Positions 1 through 7,483 of a stretch of DNA of 64,000 nucleotides are shown piece after piece. The DNA is taken from contig NZ_BCVC01000001.1 of NCBI RefSeq assembly GCF_001591545.1, forward strand, positions 1,674,001 through 1,738,000, in the 5' to 3' direction. This DNA is from Lederbergia lenta NBRC 16444 (GTDB lineage: Bacteria > Bacillota > Bacilli > Bacillales > Bacillaceae_C). Made by a program: the position numbers and the translations under genes. The stretch's first letter is position 1. Each line of letters begins with the position of its first letter. The notes under the pieces are model-generated. The model searched no databases. It worked only from the letters and a program-made list of their open reading frames with translations, and was not told the origin of the DNA.

Positions 1-566
1 TCCATTTTCTGATGCTTTTGCAGCTCACTCATCGTTTTTCCAGAACTATAATAGATTTCTAAGGCACGAATGACTCTTCTACTATTATTAGGATGAATTC
101 TTTCTGCACTTAAAGGATCAATCATCGTAAGTTTTTGATATAATTTCTCCCCATTATCCTCTTTAGCAGCTTCTTCAAGTTCATTTCTTAATGCTTCATT
201 ACTGGGCATTTCTAGAAATTGATAATCATTTAATACTGATTGTATATATAAGCCTGTCCCCCCAACAATAATTGGGACCAATCCCCGGCTGCTTATTTCG
301 TCTATTTTACCGCGGACTGCTGCTTGAAATTCTGCGACGGAAAACGATTCTTCCGGTTCCTTAATATCAATCAAATGATGCGGAATACCTTCCATTTCTT
401 CTCGTTTAATTTTGGCTGTGCCAATATCTAAACGCTTATATACTTGCATGGAATCACCACTAATAATTTCTCCAGAAAATGCTTTGGCACATTCAATACT
501 TAATTTTGTTTTTCCAACCGCTGTTGGACCTACAATTACGATCACTTTTTGTTTCAACACATTCAC
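1..566 (-). CDS. miaA: tRNA dimethylallyltransferase MiaA, C-terminal part cut by the window edge
   Basis: MiaA transfers a dimethylallyl group to N6 of A37 in tRNAs reading UNN codons; MiaB, also in this window, then methylthiolates that base. The visible N-terminal 188 or so residues (the family is about 310) hold the P-loop GPTAVGKT near residue 13, the DSMQVY substrate loop, HHLID and the GGTGLYIQ motif. The gene runs off the left end of the window. The start is unsure: GTG 566 lies 5 bases after an AGGA ribosome site, GTG 560 and TTG 557 follow in frame, and homologous N-termini are short. It is separated from mutL by about 5 kb of accessory genes. Confidence 0.95.
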   Translation of the reverse strand, partial: MNVLKQKVIVIVGPTAVGKTKLSIECAKAFSGEIISGDSMQVYKRLDIGTAKIKREEMEGIPHHLIDIKEPEESFSVAEFQAAVRGKIDEISSRGLVPIIVGGTGLYIQSVLNDYQFLEMPSNEALRNELEEAAKEDNGEKLYQKLTMIDPLSAERIHPNNSRRVIRALEIYYSSGKTMSELQKHQKM

Positions 567-591
567 TGCTTTCCTAACATTAATATGTTTT

Positions 592-600
592 ATCATATCA
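592..600 (-). promoter_or_regulatory. Candidate extended -10 promoter of miaA
   Basis: On the minus strand this reads TGATATGAT, a TGn extension directly before a TATGAT -10 box, about 25 bases upstream of the miaA start. No good -35 is visible, which is usual for extended -10 promoters. Inferred by eye only. Confidence 0.35.
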
Positions 601-675
601 TGATTGCCCATAAAATGAGACTTATATTCGTCACTCCATGTTTTAGTTTACATAACAATATTATGATTTATAAAT

Positions 676-717
676 AAAAAAAACCCGTAGATGTTAGTTT
701 GTTACCTAACGTCTACG
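676..717 (-). terminator. Rho-independent terminator of the small membrane protein gene
   Basis: CGTAGATGTTAG (686-697) pairs with CTAACGTCTACG (706-717) across an 8-base loop, with one G-T pair. A run of As on the left (676-683) becomes the U tract on the minus strand. It follows the gene ending at 739. Confidence 0.8.
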
Positions 718-738
718 AGCAATTCATATTTAGGTGTT

Positions 739-1002
739 TCAATAGAAAAATATACCAAGGCAAACAAATATTGTAACAAGTGCTAATCCCACATATATCC
801 AACTTAATGATTTAATATTTACACTTAATGATTTTGATTCATATTCATGAGACCTCGCAAGTTCGTCTTGGAGTGTATCGCCTTCGCTTTCATAGTCTTT
901 AAGTTTTGCGCTTATGTCTTTTCCAACAAGCAATGTTCCAACTAAGGCAACAACACTTGTTAAAATAGCTGCAATGATCAAGAATGCAGTCATACCAATC
1001 AC
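739..1002 (-). CDS. Small two-helix membrane protein of unknown function
   Basis: I do not recognise a named family. The 87-residue product has a hydrophobic segment at about residues 4-26, then a charged middle rich in Asp, Glu and Lys (about 28-60), then a second hydrophobic segment at about 66-87 that ends the protein. This gives a hairpin topology with a short charged domain on one side of the membrane. It has its own terminator just downstream and stands alone on the minus strand between miaA and a plus-strand orphan, inside the accessory block. The ATG at 1002 is preceded by a weak purine-rich stretch. It is probably a real gene, judging from the composition and the terminator. Confidence 0.7.
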   Translation of the reverse strand: MIGMTAFLIIAAILTSVVALVGTLLVGKDISAKLKDYESEGDTLQDELARSHEYESKSLSVNIKSLSWIYVGLALVTIFVCLGIFFY

Positions 1003-1250
1003 CCCTAAGTGTTTAAATAGGAAGATGTTTTACTACCTCTATTTTACTCCATTTTCACAGAATAGAATAAGAAGACTTTATGACATTTATCCCATATACG
1101 TTCTACACCATTCATTTTAACAAACTCCAAGCCACGAACCTAAACTTTTATATATATTAATATATACTGATCTCCTATTCTGGAAATGGAAAAAGTATAT
1201 AATGTAATTATATTATTCATTCTTAATGTGCGATTTGGAGAGGATGTTTT

Positions 1251-1592
1251 ATGATTATAGAAGACGAACATTATTATAATAATAGGTATCATGTTGTTAA
1301 CGACATAGTAGAGTTTGAAAGAGTGTGTATGGTTGATGAAAGAAAATTTAATAATCATACTTATGAAATATTGAGAAAGGTATATGAAGATTTGCCTTCT
1401 TATATGGGGGATAAAACATCTTTTCCTTGCTGGTTCGGTGATGAACAGAAAGGAGATACATATTTTATAACCGTCTCATTTGAAATGTCTGGTATACAGT
1501 TTTTTGGGAAACTACCTATTTCAGATTTCTTACAATGGGAAATTAAGTTCAATCAATTAATAGAGAACTTTCCATTTAAATCTCAATCATAA
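1251..1592 (+). CDS. Orphan hypothetical protein, 113 residues
   Basis: No family is recognised. The protein is acidic and aromatic-rich, with no signal peptide, membrane segment or obvious motif. A GGAGAGG ribosome site ends 7 bases before the ATG, which supports this start. A TATAAT box at 1198-1203 could be its -10, though no good -35 stands 17 bases upstream. It is one of the few plus-strand genes, set divergently from the small membrane protein and ahead of other plus-strand accessory genes. Stand-alone soluble proteins of this size in variable Bacillaceae loci are sometimes immunity proteins, but nothing here shows that. Confidence 0.6.
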   Translation: MIIEDEHYYNNRYHVVNDIVEFERVCMVDERKFNNHTYEILRKVYEDLPSYMGDKTSFPCWFGDEQKGDTYFITVSFEMSGIQFFGKLPISDFLQWEIKFNQLIENFPFKSQS

Positions 1593-1731
1593 GGCCAAGT
1601 CAGCGCCTCGCTATTTTTTATAAAATGGAAGGGCGGTATTACTCCTGTCTTTTCTTACATTTCCTCTGATTATTTTCGTTAAACTGGCAGGATGCTTTAA
1701 TATGAAGAACTTAATATAAGTACGGAAGGGA

Positions 1732-2203
1732 ATGTTGCTTTATCTTTAAAGTATGTCTTCTTATTCATATTTTTGCTGGAACAGTATGTCTTATTAGTGG
1801 TATAGGTGCTATGTCTTCAAAGAAAAAAAGAGGAATGCATTCACTTTGGGGTGAAATTTACCATAGTGCTTTTGTTGTAGTTTTCGTCACATCATTAATA
1901 ATGGCAATAATGAATTGGGAGAATAGTGCTTATCTATTTTTCATTGGGGTATTTTCATATTCTTTCGCTTTTATTGGATACCTTTCTGCCAAGAACAAAT
2001 GGAAAAATTGGTTAGCATTACATATTAGTGGAATGCTAGGCTCCTATATAGCTATTTGTACAGCAATTCTCGTTGTTAACATCTCCAATATACCTATCGT
2101 CAACGAATGGCATCCATTGTTTTTTTGGTTTCTTCCAAGCATCATTGGCTCCCCGTTAATCTTTATGGTGGGACGAAGATATAAACACTTCAAAACAATG
2201 TAA
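1732..2203 (+). pseudogene. Conserved membrane protein gene with a +1 frameshift near its 5' end
   Basis: From ATG 1811 an open frame gives 130 residues with about four hydrophobic segments and the motif HISGMLGSYIA near residue 71. The same frame stays open upstream of 1811 to about 1715 and encodes a natural-looking first helix (CLLIHIFAGTVCLISGIGA), but no start codon lies in it. ATG 1732, behind GGAAGGG, lies in another frame and stops after five codons (CTT TAA). Removing one T from the CTTTAAA run at 1744-1750 joins the two into a 156-residue protein. This is either a real inactivating frameshift or an assembly error. I recall similar Bacillaceae membrane proteins of about this length but cannot name the family safely. 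Confidence 0.6.
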
Positions 2204-2290
2204 ATAGTTATTTATACTTTTGACTGTTTCGTACTCTTTTTAAACTATTGGGAAATTAGTTAAGGAGAATCCACCCAAAACATTCTTATT

Positions 2291-2325
2291 AAGCGGTCCA
2301 TCCACTCAGGATGATCGCTTTTATT
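2291..2325 (+). terminator. Probable terminator after the frameshifted membrane protein gene
   Basis: AAGCGGTCCATC pairs with GATGATCGCTT with one bulge and one G-T pair, followed by TTTTATTCTT. It stands about 90 bases after the stop codon of the upstream plus-strand gene. Confidence 0.5.
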
Positions 2326-2454
2326 CTTAAGCTCGGTCAACGCCGACTATTTTTAAATAGTAAGGGATACACCATTCCCCCTAAAAGGAGTTCATTCAAC
2401 TACGATACGATATAATAACTTTATTAATAAGCATTAAAGAAAGGGATATTGAAA

Positions 2455-2781
2455 ATGACTTATACAATTGTATTATTTATATTTGCTGGACTTGCTGAAA
2501 TAGGTGGAGGTTATCTCATCTGGTTATGGTTAAGAGAAGGTAAGCCGTTTTATTGGGGGATCTTTGGAGGCATCGCTTTGTCTTTATACGGTATAATTGC
2601 TACATTTCAATCCTTCCCATCGTTCGGAAGAGTTTATGCCGCCTATGGAGGGGTATTTGTCGTTCTATCTGTATTATGGGGATGGAGTATTGATAAACAA
2701 ACACCTGATTTATACGATTGGTTAGGTGCAGGAATATGCTTAATTGGTGTTTCGGTAATCTTATTGGCACCACGTCACTAA
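2455..2781 (+). CDS. YnfA/UPF0060 family small membrane protein
   Basis: The product of about 108 residues has four hydrophobic helices and the family signature features [16 protein letters not shown] near the N-terminus and [13 protein letters not shown] in the middle, followed by [16 protein letters not shown]0060 proteins resemble four-helix small drug/metabolite transporters, but no substrate is established to my knowledge. An AAAGAAAGGG ribosome site ends 9 bases before ATG 2455. A TTG six bases upstream of that ATG is also in frame but lies only 3 bases from the ribosome site, so ATG is preferred. It is probably monocistronic. Confidence 0.85.
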   Translation: MTYTIVLFIFAGLAEIGGGYLIWLWLREGKPFYWGIFGGIALSLYGIIATFQSFPSFGRVYAAYGGVFVVLSVLWGWSIDKQTPDLYDWLGAGICLIGVSVILLAPRH

Positions 2782-2951
2782 CAGGCATGGATACCCCGTT
2801 GAATTGACTCTAAAAAAGAGTAAATTGTTTATTGGTAACTTACAAGGTCCAAGTATTGCACCGAGTTCAGGGCTTCTGGTATTGTTTTGATTGATTCATT
2901 TATCATTTTAGTCATCGAAATATTTTACTAGTGCATGTTTAAGAAAACATA

Positions 2952-2978
2952 CCTACATAATGTACATCATTATGTAGG
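2952..2978. repeat. Perfect 11-bp inverted repeat with 5-base loop
   Basis: CCTACATAATG (2952-2962), TACAT, then CATTATGTAGG (2968-2978). It lies in a 348-base gap (2782-3129) between the convergent ynfA-like and MFS genes, where nothing else was seen. No T tract follows on either strand, so it is a weak terminator candidate; it could be a protein-binding site or a convergent-gene hairpin. Confidence 0.7.
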
Positions 2979-3129
2979 CAAATATTTGTTACCCATTGTA
3001 TGTGAAGAACCATTCTCATTTTCATGAAAGAATGTAAATATAATATGGACTTTCTTTACTCATTATCATAGTCTTTTTTCATCCAAGATGTCTAAATGAA
3101 TTATTTCGATATTTCGCTAGTTTATCTCT

Positions 3130-4464
3130 CTACATTTTTCCCTTGATATTGCTAGATATTCTTGATGAATGGCTGTGAAATGACCAGACAACTACTGGAA
3201 TAAGCAATAATGAAAGGGCACCTCCAACAATTGAAAGTGTTGTAAAACTGAAATAAGCTACCACCACACCAGATAGTGCTCCTCCCGCTGCTCCCGCCAA
3301 AGCGATTAAGACGTCAACCGATCCTTGGGTTTTTGCACGAGTGGAAGGGTCAGTAGCATCCACAATGAGCGCTGTACCGCTAATTAAACCAAAGTTCCAA
3401 CCAAGCCCAAGCAAAATGAGCGCAATGATCAGTCCTAACATAGAATCAGCGGGTGTAACAGCAGCCAGAATACCAGCAGCAAGTAGAGTGGCACCGGCAG
3501 CTATTGTCATAAAAGTACGCCCAATTTTATCTACAAGGATTCCGGTTACGAGAGATGGCAGGTACATTGCGCCTATATGGAATCCAATTACCATTCCTAC
3601 CTCTTTTAATCCATGTCCGTGATGCCCCATATGTACAGGTGTCATTGTCATAATTGCAACCATGACAATTTGGGTTAGGACCATTACCGTAGCTCCAACG
3701 ACAATCCCTCGTTTGTTAATTGTCATGTTTTTAGAGTTCGTGTCTAAAAGTTTACTATTGTCCGATTTTTGCACATCGGCAATCGCTTTTGCAACAATAA
3801 GAGGGTCATGACGAAGTAAAATTAATAGTACCAAACCAGCAAGCATGTATGCTGCAGCACCTAGAATGAAAGGACCGGATAGAGCAGGAACACCAATTGA
3901 CATAGCAAATTCACCCATTACATTAACCATGTTTGGACCTGCAACAGCACCGAATGTTGTTGATACCATTGCAATACTGATTGCAGTTGCTCGTTGTCTA
4001 GAGCTAGCTAGGTCTGTTCCTGCATAACGCGCTTGCAAGTTTGTTGCAGTTCCAGCACCATAGATTAGTAATGAAACAAAAAGAAATATAATATTATTGG
4101 TTGCCGCTGAGATTACTACCCCAATCGCACCAGCACTTCCAGCTAAGAATCCTATAGAGAGTCCAATACGGCGTCCAAAACGTTGAGATAGACCCCCTAC
4201 AAATAGTGCTGCCCCAGCAGATCCCAAGGTGAGTAAAGCGGCTGGGATTCCCGCAAAACTATCCGTACCTAGCATGTCTTGTGCTAGAAGTGCCCCTACC
4301 GTTACTCCTGCCGCAAGTCCAGCACCACCAAATATTTGTGAAATGACAACGATGATCAATGTTTGTCTATATAACTGTCTTTGTTTTTTTGGAGAGTCAA
4401 TGTAACTTTGTAACCAAGCTGGCTGACTTATTAAGGTTTTTGAATCCACATCTTTATGAGACAT
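3130..4464 (-). CDS. Major facilitator superfamily transporter, probable exporter
   Basis: The 444-residue protein has about twelve hydrophobic segments. The MFS loop motif GGLSQRFGRRIG lies near residue 91, and a second-half copy, DKIGRT, near 312. A histidine-rich loop, PVHMGHHGHGL, sits near residue 277 between the two halves; I recall this loop as conserved in one MFS subgroup. The gene starts 72 bases after the ArsR-rhodanese gene, on the same strand, with no terminator between, so the two probably form an operon. ATG 4464 is chosen over the preceding GTG 4467; the ribosome site is weak. The substrate is unknown. The regulator's rhodanese domain hints at a reactive sulfur or thiol-linked compound, which is inference only. 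Confidence 0.85.
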   Translation of the reverse strand: MSHKDVDSKTLISQPAWLQSYIDSPKKQRQLYRQTLIIVVISQIFGGAGLAAGVTVGALLAQDMLGTDSFAGIPAALLTLGSAGAALFVGGLSQRFGRRIGLSIGFLAGSAGAIGVVISAATNNIIFLFVSLLIYGAGTATNLQARYAGTDLASSRQRATAISIAMVSTTFGAVAGPNMVNVMGEFAMSIGVPALSGPFILGAAAYMLAGLVLLILLRHDPLIVAKAIADVQKSDNSKLLDTNSKNMTINKRGIVVGATVMVLTQIVMVAIMTMTPVHMGHHGHGLKEVGMVIGFHIGAMYLPSLVTGILVDKIGRTFMTIAAGATLLAAGILAAVTPADSMLGLIIALILLGLGWNFGLISGTALIVDATDPSTRAKTQGSVDVLIALAGAAGGALSGVVVAYFSFTTLSIVGGALSLLLIPVVVWSFHSHSSRISSNIKGKM

Positions 4465-4535
4465 CACTTCGTCCCATCTTTCCTGGGAAATGAATTAACA
4501 TATTGTACTTTATTCATAGTACCCTCCTCTATTAT

Positions 4536-5195
4536 TTAATTATCTTGTTTTACAAATTCTTTCCAATCTTGAACACTATTTTCTAATCGAAAAGCATTTA
4601 TTCCTTTTGTTTTTAATATTTCAACCGCCTCTACAGACATTAAGCAGTAAGGTCCCCTACAATAAGCAACGACATCACAATTCGATGGTAAAGTGGCTAA
4701 CTTATCTTCTAATTCTTCAATTGGGATGGATACAGCCCCGGGAATATGAGCTTCTTCGTATTCGTCTTTAGGTCTTACATCCAAAAGTAAGACTTCTCGA
4801 TTTTCCATCCGTTTTTTAAGGTCTGTAAGTGACAATCCTTCCATTTCAAAATGATTATTTAAAAATTCTTTTTTAATATATTGAACTTGAAGCAATTGTT
4901 TCTCAGATAATCGATGCAGAGTGCTCATAAAGTCTGAAACCGCAGAATCGGCTAGTTCATAAATAACAAAATTCCCTTGTTTCTTGAAATCAACTAATCT
5001 TGCATTGTAGAGAGTTTGCAAATGTTGTGACACATTTGCAACAGTCATTCCCGTACTCTTAGCCAACCCATCGACCGATTTTGGGCTTTGTGATAAGAGG
5101 TCGAGTATTTCTAATCTTTTAGGGCTAGAAAGACTTTTACCAATGCGAGCAAATTCTTGATATAACATATCCTTTAGTTTTCGTTCTACATCCAT
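4536..5195 (-). CDS. ArsR-family repressor fused to a rhodanese domain
   Basis: Residues about 10-105 form an ArsR-type winged helix, with recognition segment MTVANVSQHLQTL near 50-62 and wing KKQGNFVIYEL near 71-81. Residues about 122-217 form a rhodanese domain with LLLDVRPKDEYEEAHIPGA and active-site loop CRGPYC (Cys179, Cys184). The only cysteines in the protein are 173, 179 and 184, all in the rhodanese part, so the HTH part has no SmtB- or BigR-type cysteine site and sensing probably goes through the rhodanese loop. A GAGGTG ribosome site precedes ATG 5195. A perfect inverted repeat and a good promoter lie directly upstream, which suggests autorepression. The MFS gene follows. Confidence 0.93.
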   Translation of the reverse strand: MDVERKLKDMLYQEFARIGKSLSSPKRLEILDLLSQSPKSVDGLAKSTGMTVANVSQHLQTLYNARLVDFKKQGNFVIYELADSAVSDFMSTLHRLSEKQLLQVQYIKKEFLNNHFEMEGLSLTDLKKRMENREVLLLDVRPKDEYEEAHIPGAVSIPIEELEDKLATLPSNCDVVAYCRGPYCLMSVEAVEILKTKGINAFRLENSVQDWKEFVKQDN

Positions 5196-5208
5196 TCGTT
5201 CTACACCT

Positions 5209-5238
5209 CAACTATTCAATTGTTTTATTGAATAGTTG
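5209..5238 (-). promoter_or_regulatory. Probable ArsR operator, perfect 12-bp inverted repeat
   Basis: CAACTATTCAAT (5209-5220), six bases, then its exact reverse complement (5227-5238). It sits 14 bases upstream of the regulator start codon and just downstream of the -10 box, over the expected transcription start. The half-site spacing (ATTCAAT, six bases, ATTGAAT) fits dimeric ArsR-family binding. Binding itself is inference. Confidence 0.75.
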
Positions 5239-5239
5239 T

Positions 5240-5268
5240 ATTGTAAACATTCTATTACCCAAAGTCAA
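5240..5268 (-). promoter_or_regulatory. Sigma-A promoter of the arsR-rhodanese/MFS operon
   Basis: On the minus strand TTGACT (5263-5268) and TACAAT (5240-5245) are separated by exactly 17 bases. The operator-like inverted repeat begins one base after the -10 box. Confidence 0.75.
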
Positions 5269-5530
5269 TATGATTACTTGAAATTTGAAGGCTGATAAAT
5301 ACCATTTACTTTATCCCAAAGCTTGGTATTTTAAGGGTTATCCTATTTTTGGGTAATATTCATTCCTTTTATCTATTGAGAAAAATATAGATTATTTTTA
5401 GCTTGGTTTAATAAGAAGAAACCGCCAGATTAACGGTCTTATTTTTATTTTAAGAAGATAGAGTTTTATTTTCAAACGATATAAGAAAATATCCTTGACG
5501 CAATAAAAGTGGTCATTTGGTTGATAAATC
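5269..5530. other. Intergenic stretch with no recognised feature
   Basis: It lies between the arsR promoter and the mutL terminator. It is AT-rich, with only weak short inverted repeats such as ACCG...CGGT at about 5421-5434 followed by a T-rich stretch. No ORF with a ribosome site was seen. Confidence 0.5.
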
Positions 5531-5577
5531 AAGAAAAAACAACGTAAGACCCTTATAAATAAAGGATCTTACGTTGT
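5531..5577 (-). terminator. Terminator of the mutSL operon
   Basis: ACAACGTAAGA (5539-5549) pairs with TCTTACGTTGT (5567-5577), extended inward by CCTT/AAGG after one mismatch. An A run at 5533-5539 gives the U tract on the minus strand, directly behind the mutL stop. Confidence 0.85.
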
Positions 5578-5583
5578 CGACTT

Positions 5584-7461
5584 TTACATAATTCTCTTAA
5601 ACATTTTTTCCATTTCACTAATGGAGTAATGGATCATAATCGGTCTTCCATGTGGGCATGTAAAAGGATCTTCAGAAAGTCTCAATTCATTCAATAAAGA
5701 TTGAATCTCATCGTTTCTTAAAAAGCGATTTGCTTTGATAGATGCTTTACAACTCATCATAATTGCCGCTTCTTCCCGAAGCTTTTTGATATCAATCTTT
5801 TTCATTGCTAATACTTGTTCAAGTATTTCTTCTATCGTCTCTTGTTCTTCTCCATTTGGAAACCATTGTGGATGTGACCGAATCATATAGCTGTTCATCC
5901 CAAATTCCTCTAAAAATATGCCGACTTTTTCTAAGTCATCCTTATATTCTTCAAGCTTTACATATTCATCAGGTGAGAAGTCTAATGTAAGTGGTACGAG
6001 TAAGTCTTGAAGCTCGTTCTCCACTTGTCCTACTTTTTCTCGATAATACTCATATTTGATTCTTTCCTGTGCCGCGTGTTGGTCGATCATATATAAGCCT
6101 TCTTCATTCTGTGCAAATATATAGGTTCCATGCATTTGACCGATTGGATAAAGTTGCGGAATTCGGGAATTTTGCCTCTTATTCTCTTCCGGTGGCTGTT
6201 CCTCATCGTTTTGGACGGGTATCATTTTTTCTTCCGGTTCTTTTGCGATGAAAACAGAGGATGTGGAACTGTCTTCTTCATCAGGTTCGTATAATTTCTT
6301 CATTTCTTCCGTCGGTAATAGAGGAGCCTTTTCAAAATGGTTTGTTGTATAAGGTTTTGCTTTATACGTTTGTTCTGCTTCCCTCTTCGGCTCCTGTCTA
6401 TTTTCAAGTCGTAAACTTGTCTGTTCTGAAACTGCTGCTGTTTTTCTGACAGGTGCAGCTCCTTGCGGAATAAGTTCTCTTTGTTTAAATACTTTTTTTA
6501 CTTCCAACGCTATTAGCTCATTTAATTCTTTGTCTTTACTTAGTCTAACTTCTAATTTGGCTGGGTGGACGTTCACATCGACAAGTAATGGATCCATTAC
6601 AATCGATAATAGGGCAATCGGATAGCGACCGATTGGAAGTAGCGTATGATAGCCTTCCATAATCGCTCTCACGAGTGAATAGTTTTTAATAAACCGTCCA
6701 TTCACCATTGTAGACAAATAATTTCTAGATGCACGTGTAATTTCTGGGAGTGATATATACCCATTTATCGTGAAATCCAGTGAGCTTGCATGAATAGGAA
6801 TCATCTTTTTGGCGATATTGATCCCATAAATAGCTGACAAAACTTGAAGTACGTCTCCATTTCCATTCGTATGGAGTAGCGAACGATCATTATGACGAAG
6901 TCTGAATGATACGTTAGGGTGCGAAAGGGCTAACCTATTCATAATATCCGATATATGGCCAATTTCAGTGTGTAAAGATCTTAGGTATTTCAACCTTGCA
7001 GGTGTATTAAAAAACAAATTTGAAATCGTTATATCCGTGCCTCTTCGTCCTACTGCTTTTTCTTGTGTAATGATATTGCCACCTTGCATGACTAGTTTCG
7101 TTCCATCTTCCCCATCCCGAGCAGTGATAAGTTCAAGATGAGAGACGGAAGCAATACTAGGAAGCGCTTCTCCACGAAAGCCTAAAGTTCTAATTCGGAA
7201 TAAATCATTCTCATTTTTAATTTTACTTGTAGCATGTCTTTTAAATGCTGAAAGCACATCGTCTTCTCTTATACCTTTTCCGTTATCAATAACGCGGATT
7301 TTTCCGAGACCAGCTTCCTCAATATCGATTTCAATAATACTGCTATTAGCATCAAGTGCATTTTCTACTAATTCTTTTACTACAGAGGAGGGGCGTTCTA
7401 CCACTTCACCCGCTGCTATTTTGTTGGAAAGTGCATCGTCTAGTTCAATGATGTCCCGCAT
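5584..7461 (-). CDS. mutL: DNA mismatch repair protein MutL
   Basis: MutL couples mismatch recognition by MutS to strand nicking. The N-terminal GHKL ATPase has ELVENALDA near residue 31, DNGKGI near 59 and GFRGEAL near 95. A variable linker spans about residues 335-430. The C-terminal endonuclease domain carries [12 protein letters not shown] near 455 and the metal-binding CPHGRP near the end, as in MutL from bacteria without MutH. Start ATG 7461 lies 6 bases after AGGAGG; the in-frame ATG six bases upstream touches the ribosome site, and homologues begin at the shorter start. The 625 residues match the family. It follows mutS by 22 bases and is followed by a terminator. Confidence 0.97.
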   Translation of the reverse strand: MRDIIELDDALSNKIAAGEVVERPSSVVKELVENALDANSSIIEIDIEEAGLGKIRVIDNGKGIREDDVLSAFKRHATSKIKNENDLFRIRTLGFRGEALPSIASVSHLELITARDGEDGTKLVMQGGNIITQEKAVGRRGTDITISNLFFNTPARLKYLRSLHTEIGHISDIMNRLALSHPNVSFRLRHNDRSLLHTNGNGDVLQVLSAIYGINIAKKMIPIHASSLDFTINGYISLPEITRASRNYLSTMVNGRFIKNYSLVRAIMEGYHTLLPIGRYPIALLSIVMDPLLVDVNVHPAKLEVRLSKDKELNELIALEVKKVFKQRELIPQGAAPVRKTAAVSEQTSLRLENRQEPKREAEQTYKAKPYTTNHFEKAPLLPTEEMKKLYEPDEEDSSTSSVFIAKEPEEKMIPVQNDEEQPPEENKRQNSRIPQLYPIGQMHGTYIFAQNEEGLYMIDQHAAQERIKYEYYREKVGQVENELQDLLVPLTLDFSPDEYVKLEEYKDDLEKVGIFLEEFGMNSYMIRSHPQWFPNGEEQETIEEILEQVLAMKKIDIKKLREEAAIMMSCKASIKANRFLRNDEIQSLLNELRLSEDPFTCPHGRPIMIHYSISEMEKMFKRIM

Positions 7462-7483
7462 TTTCATCCTCCTGTTCCATCAT

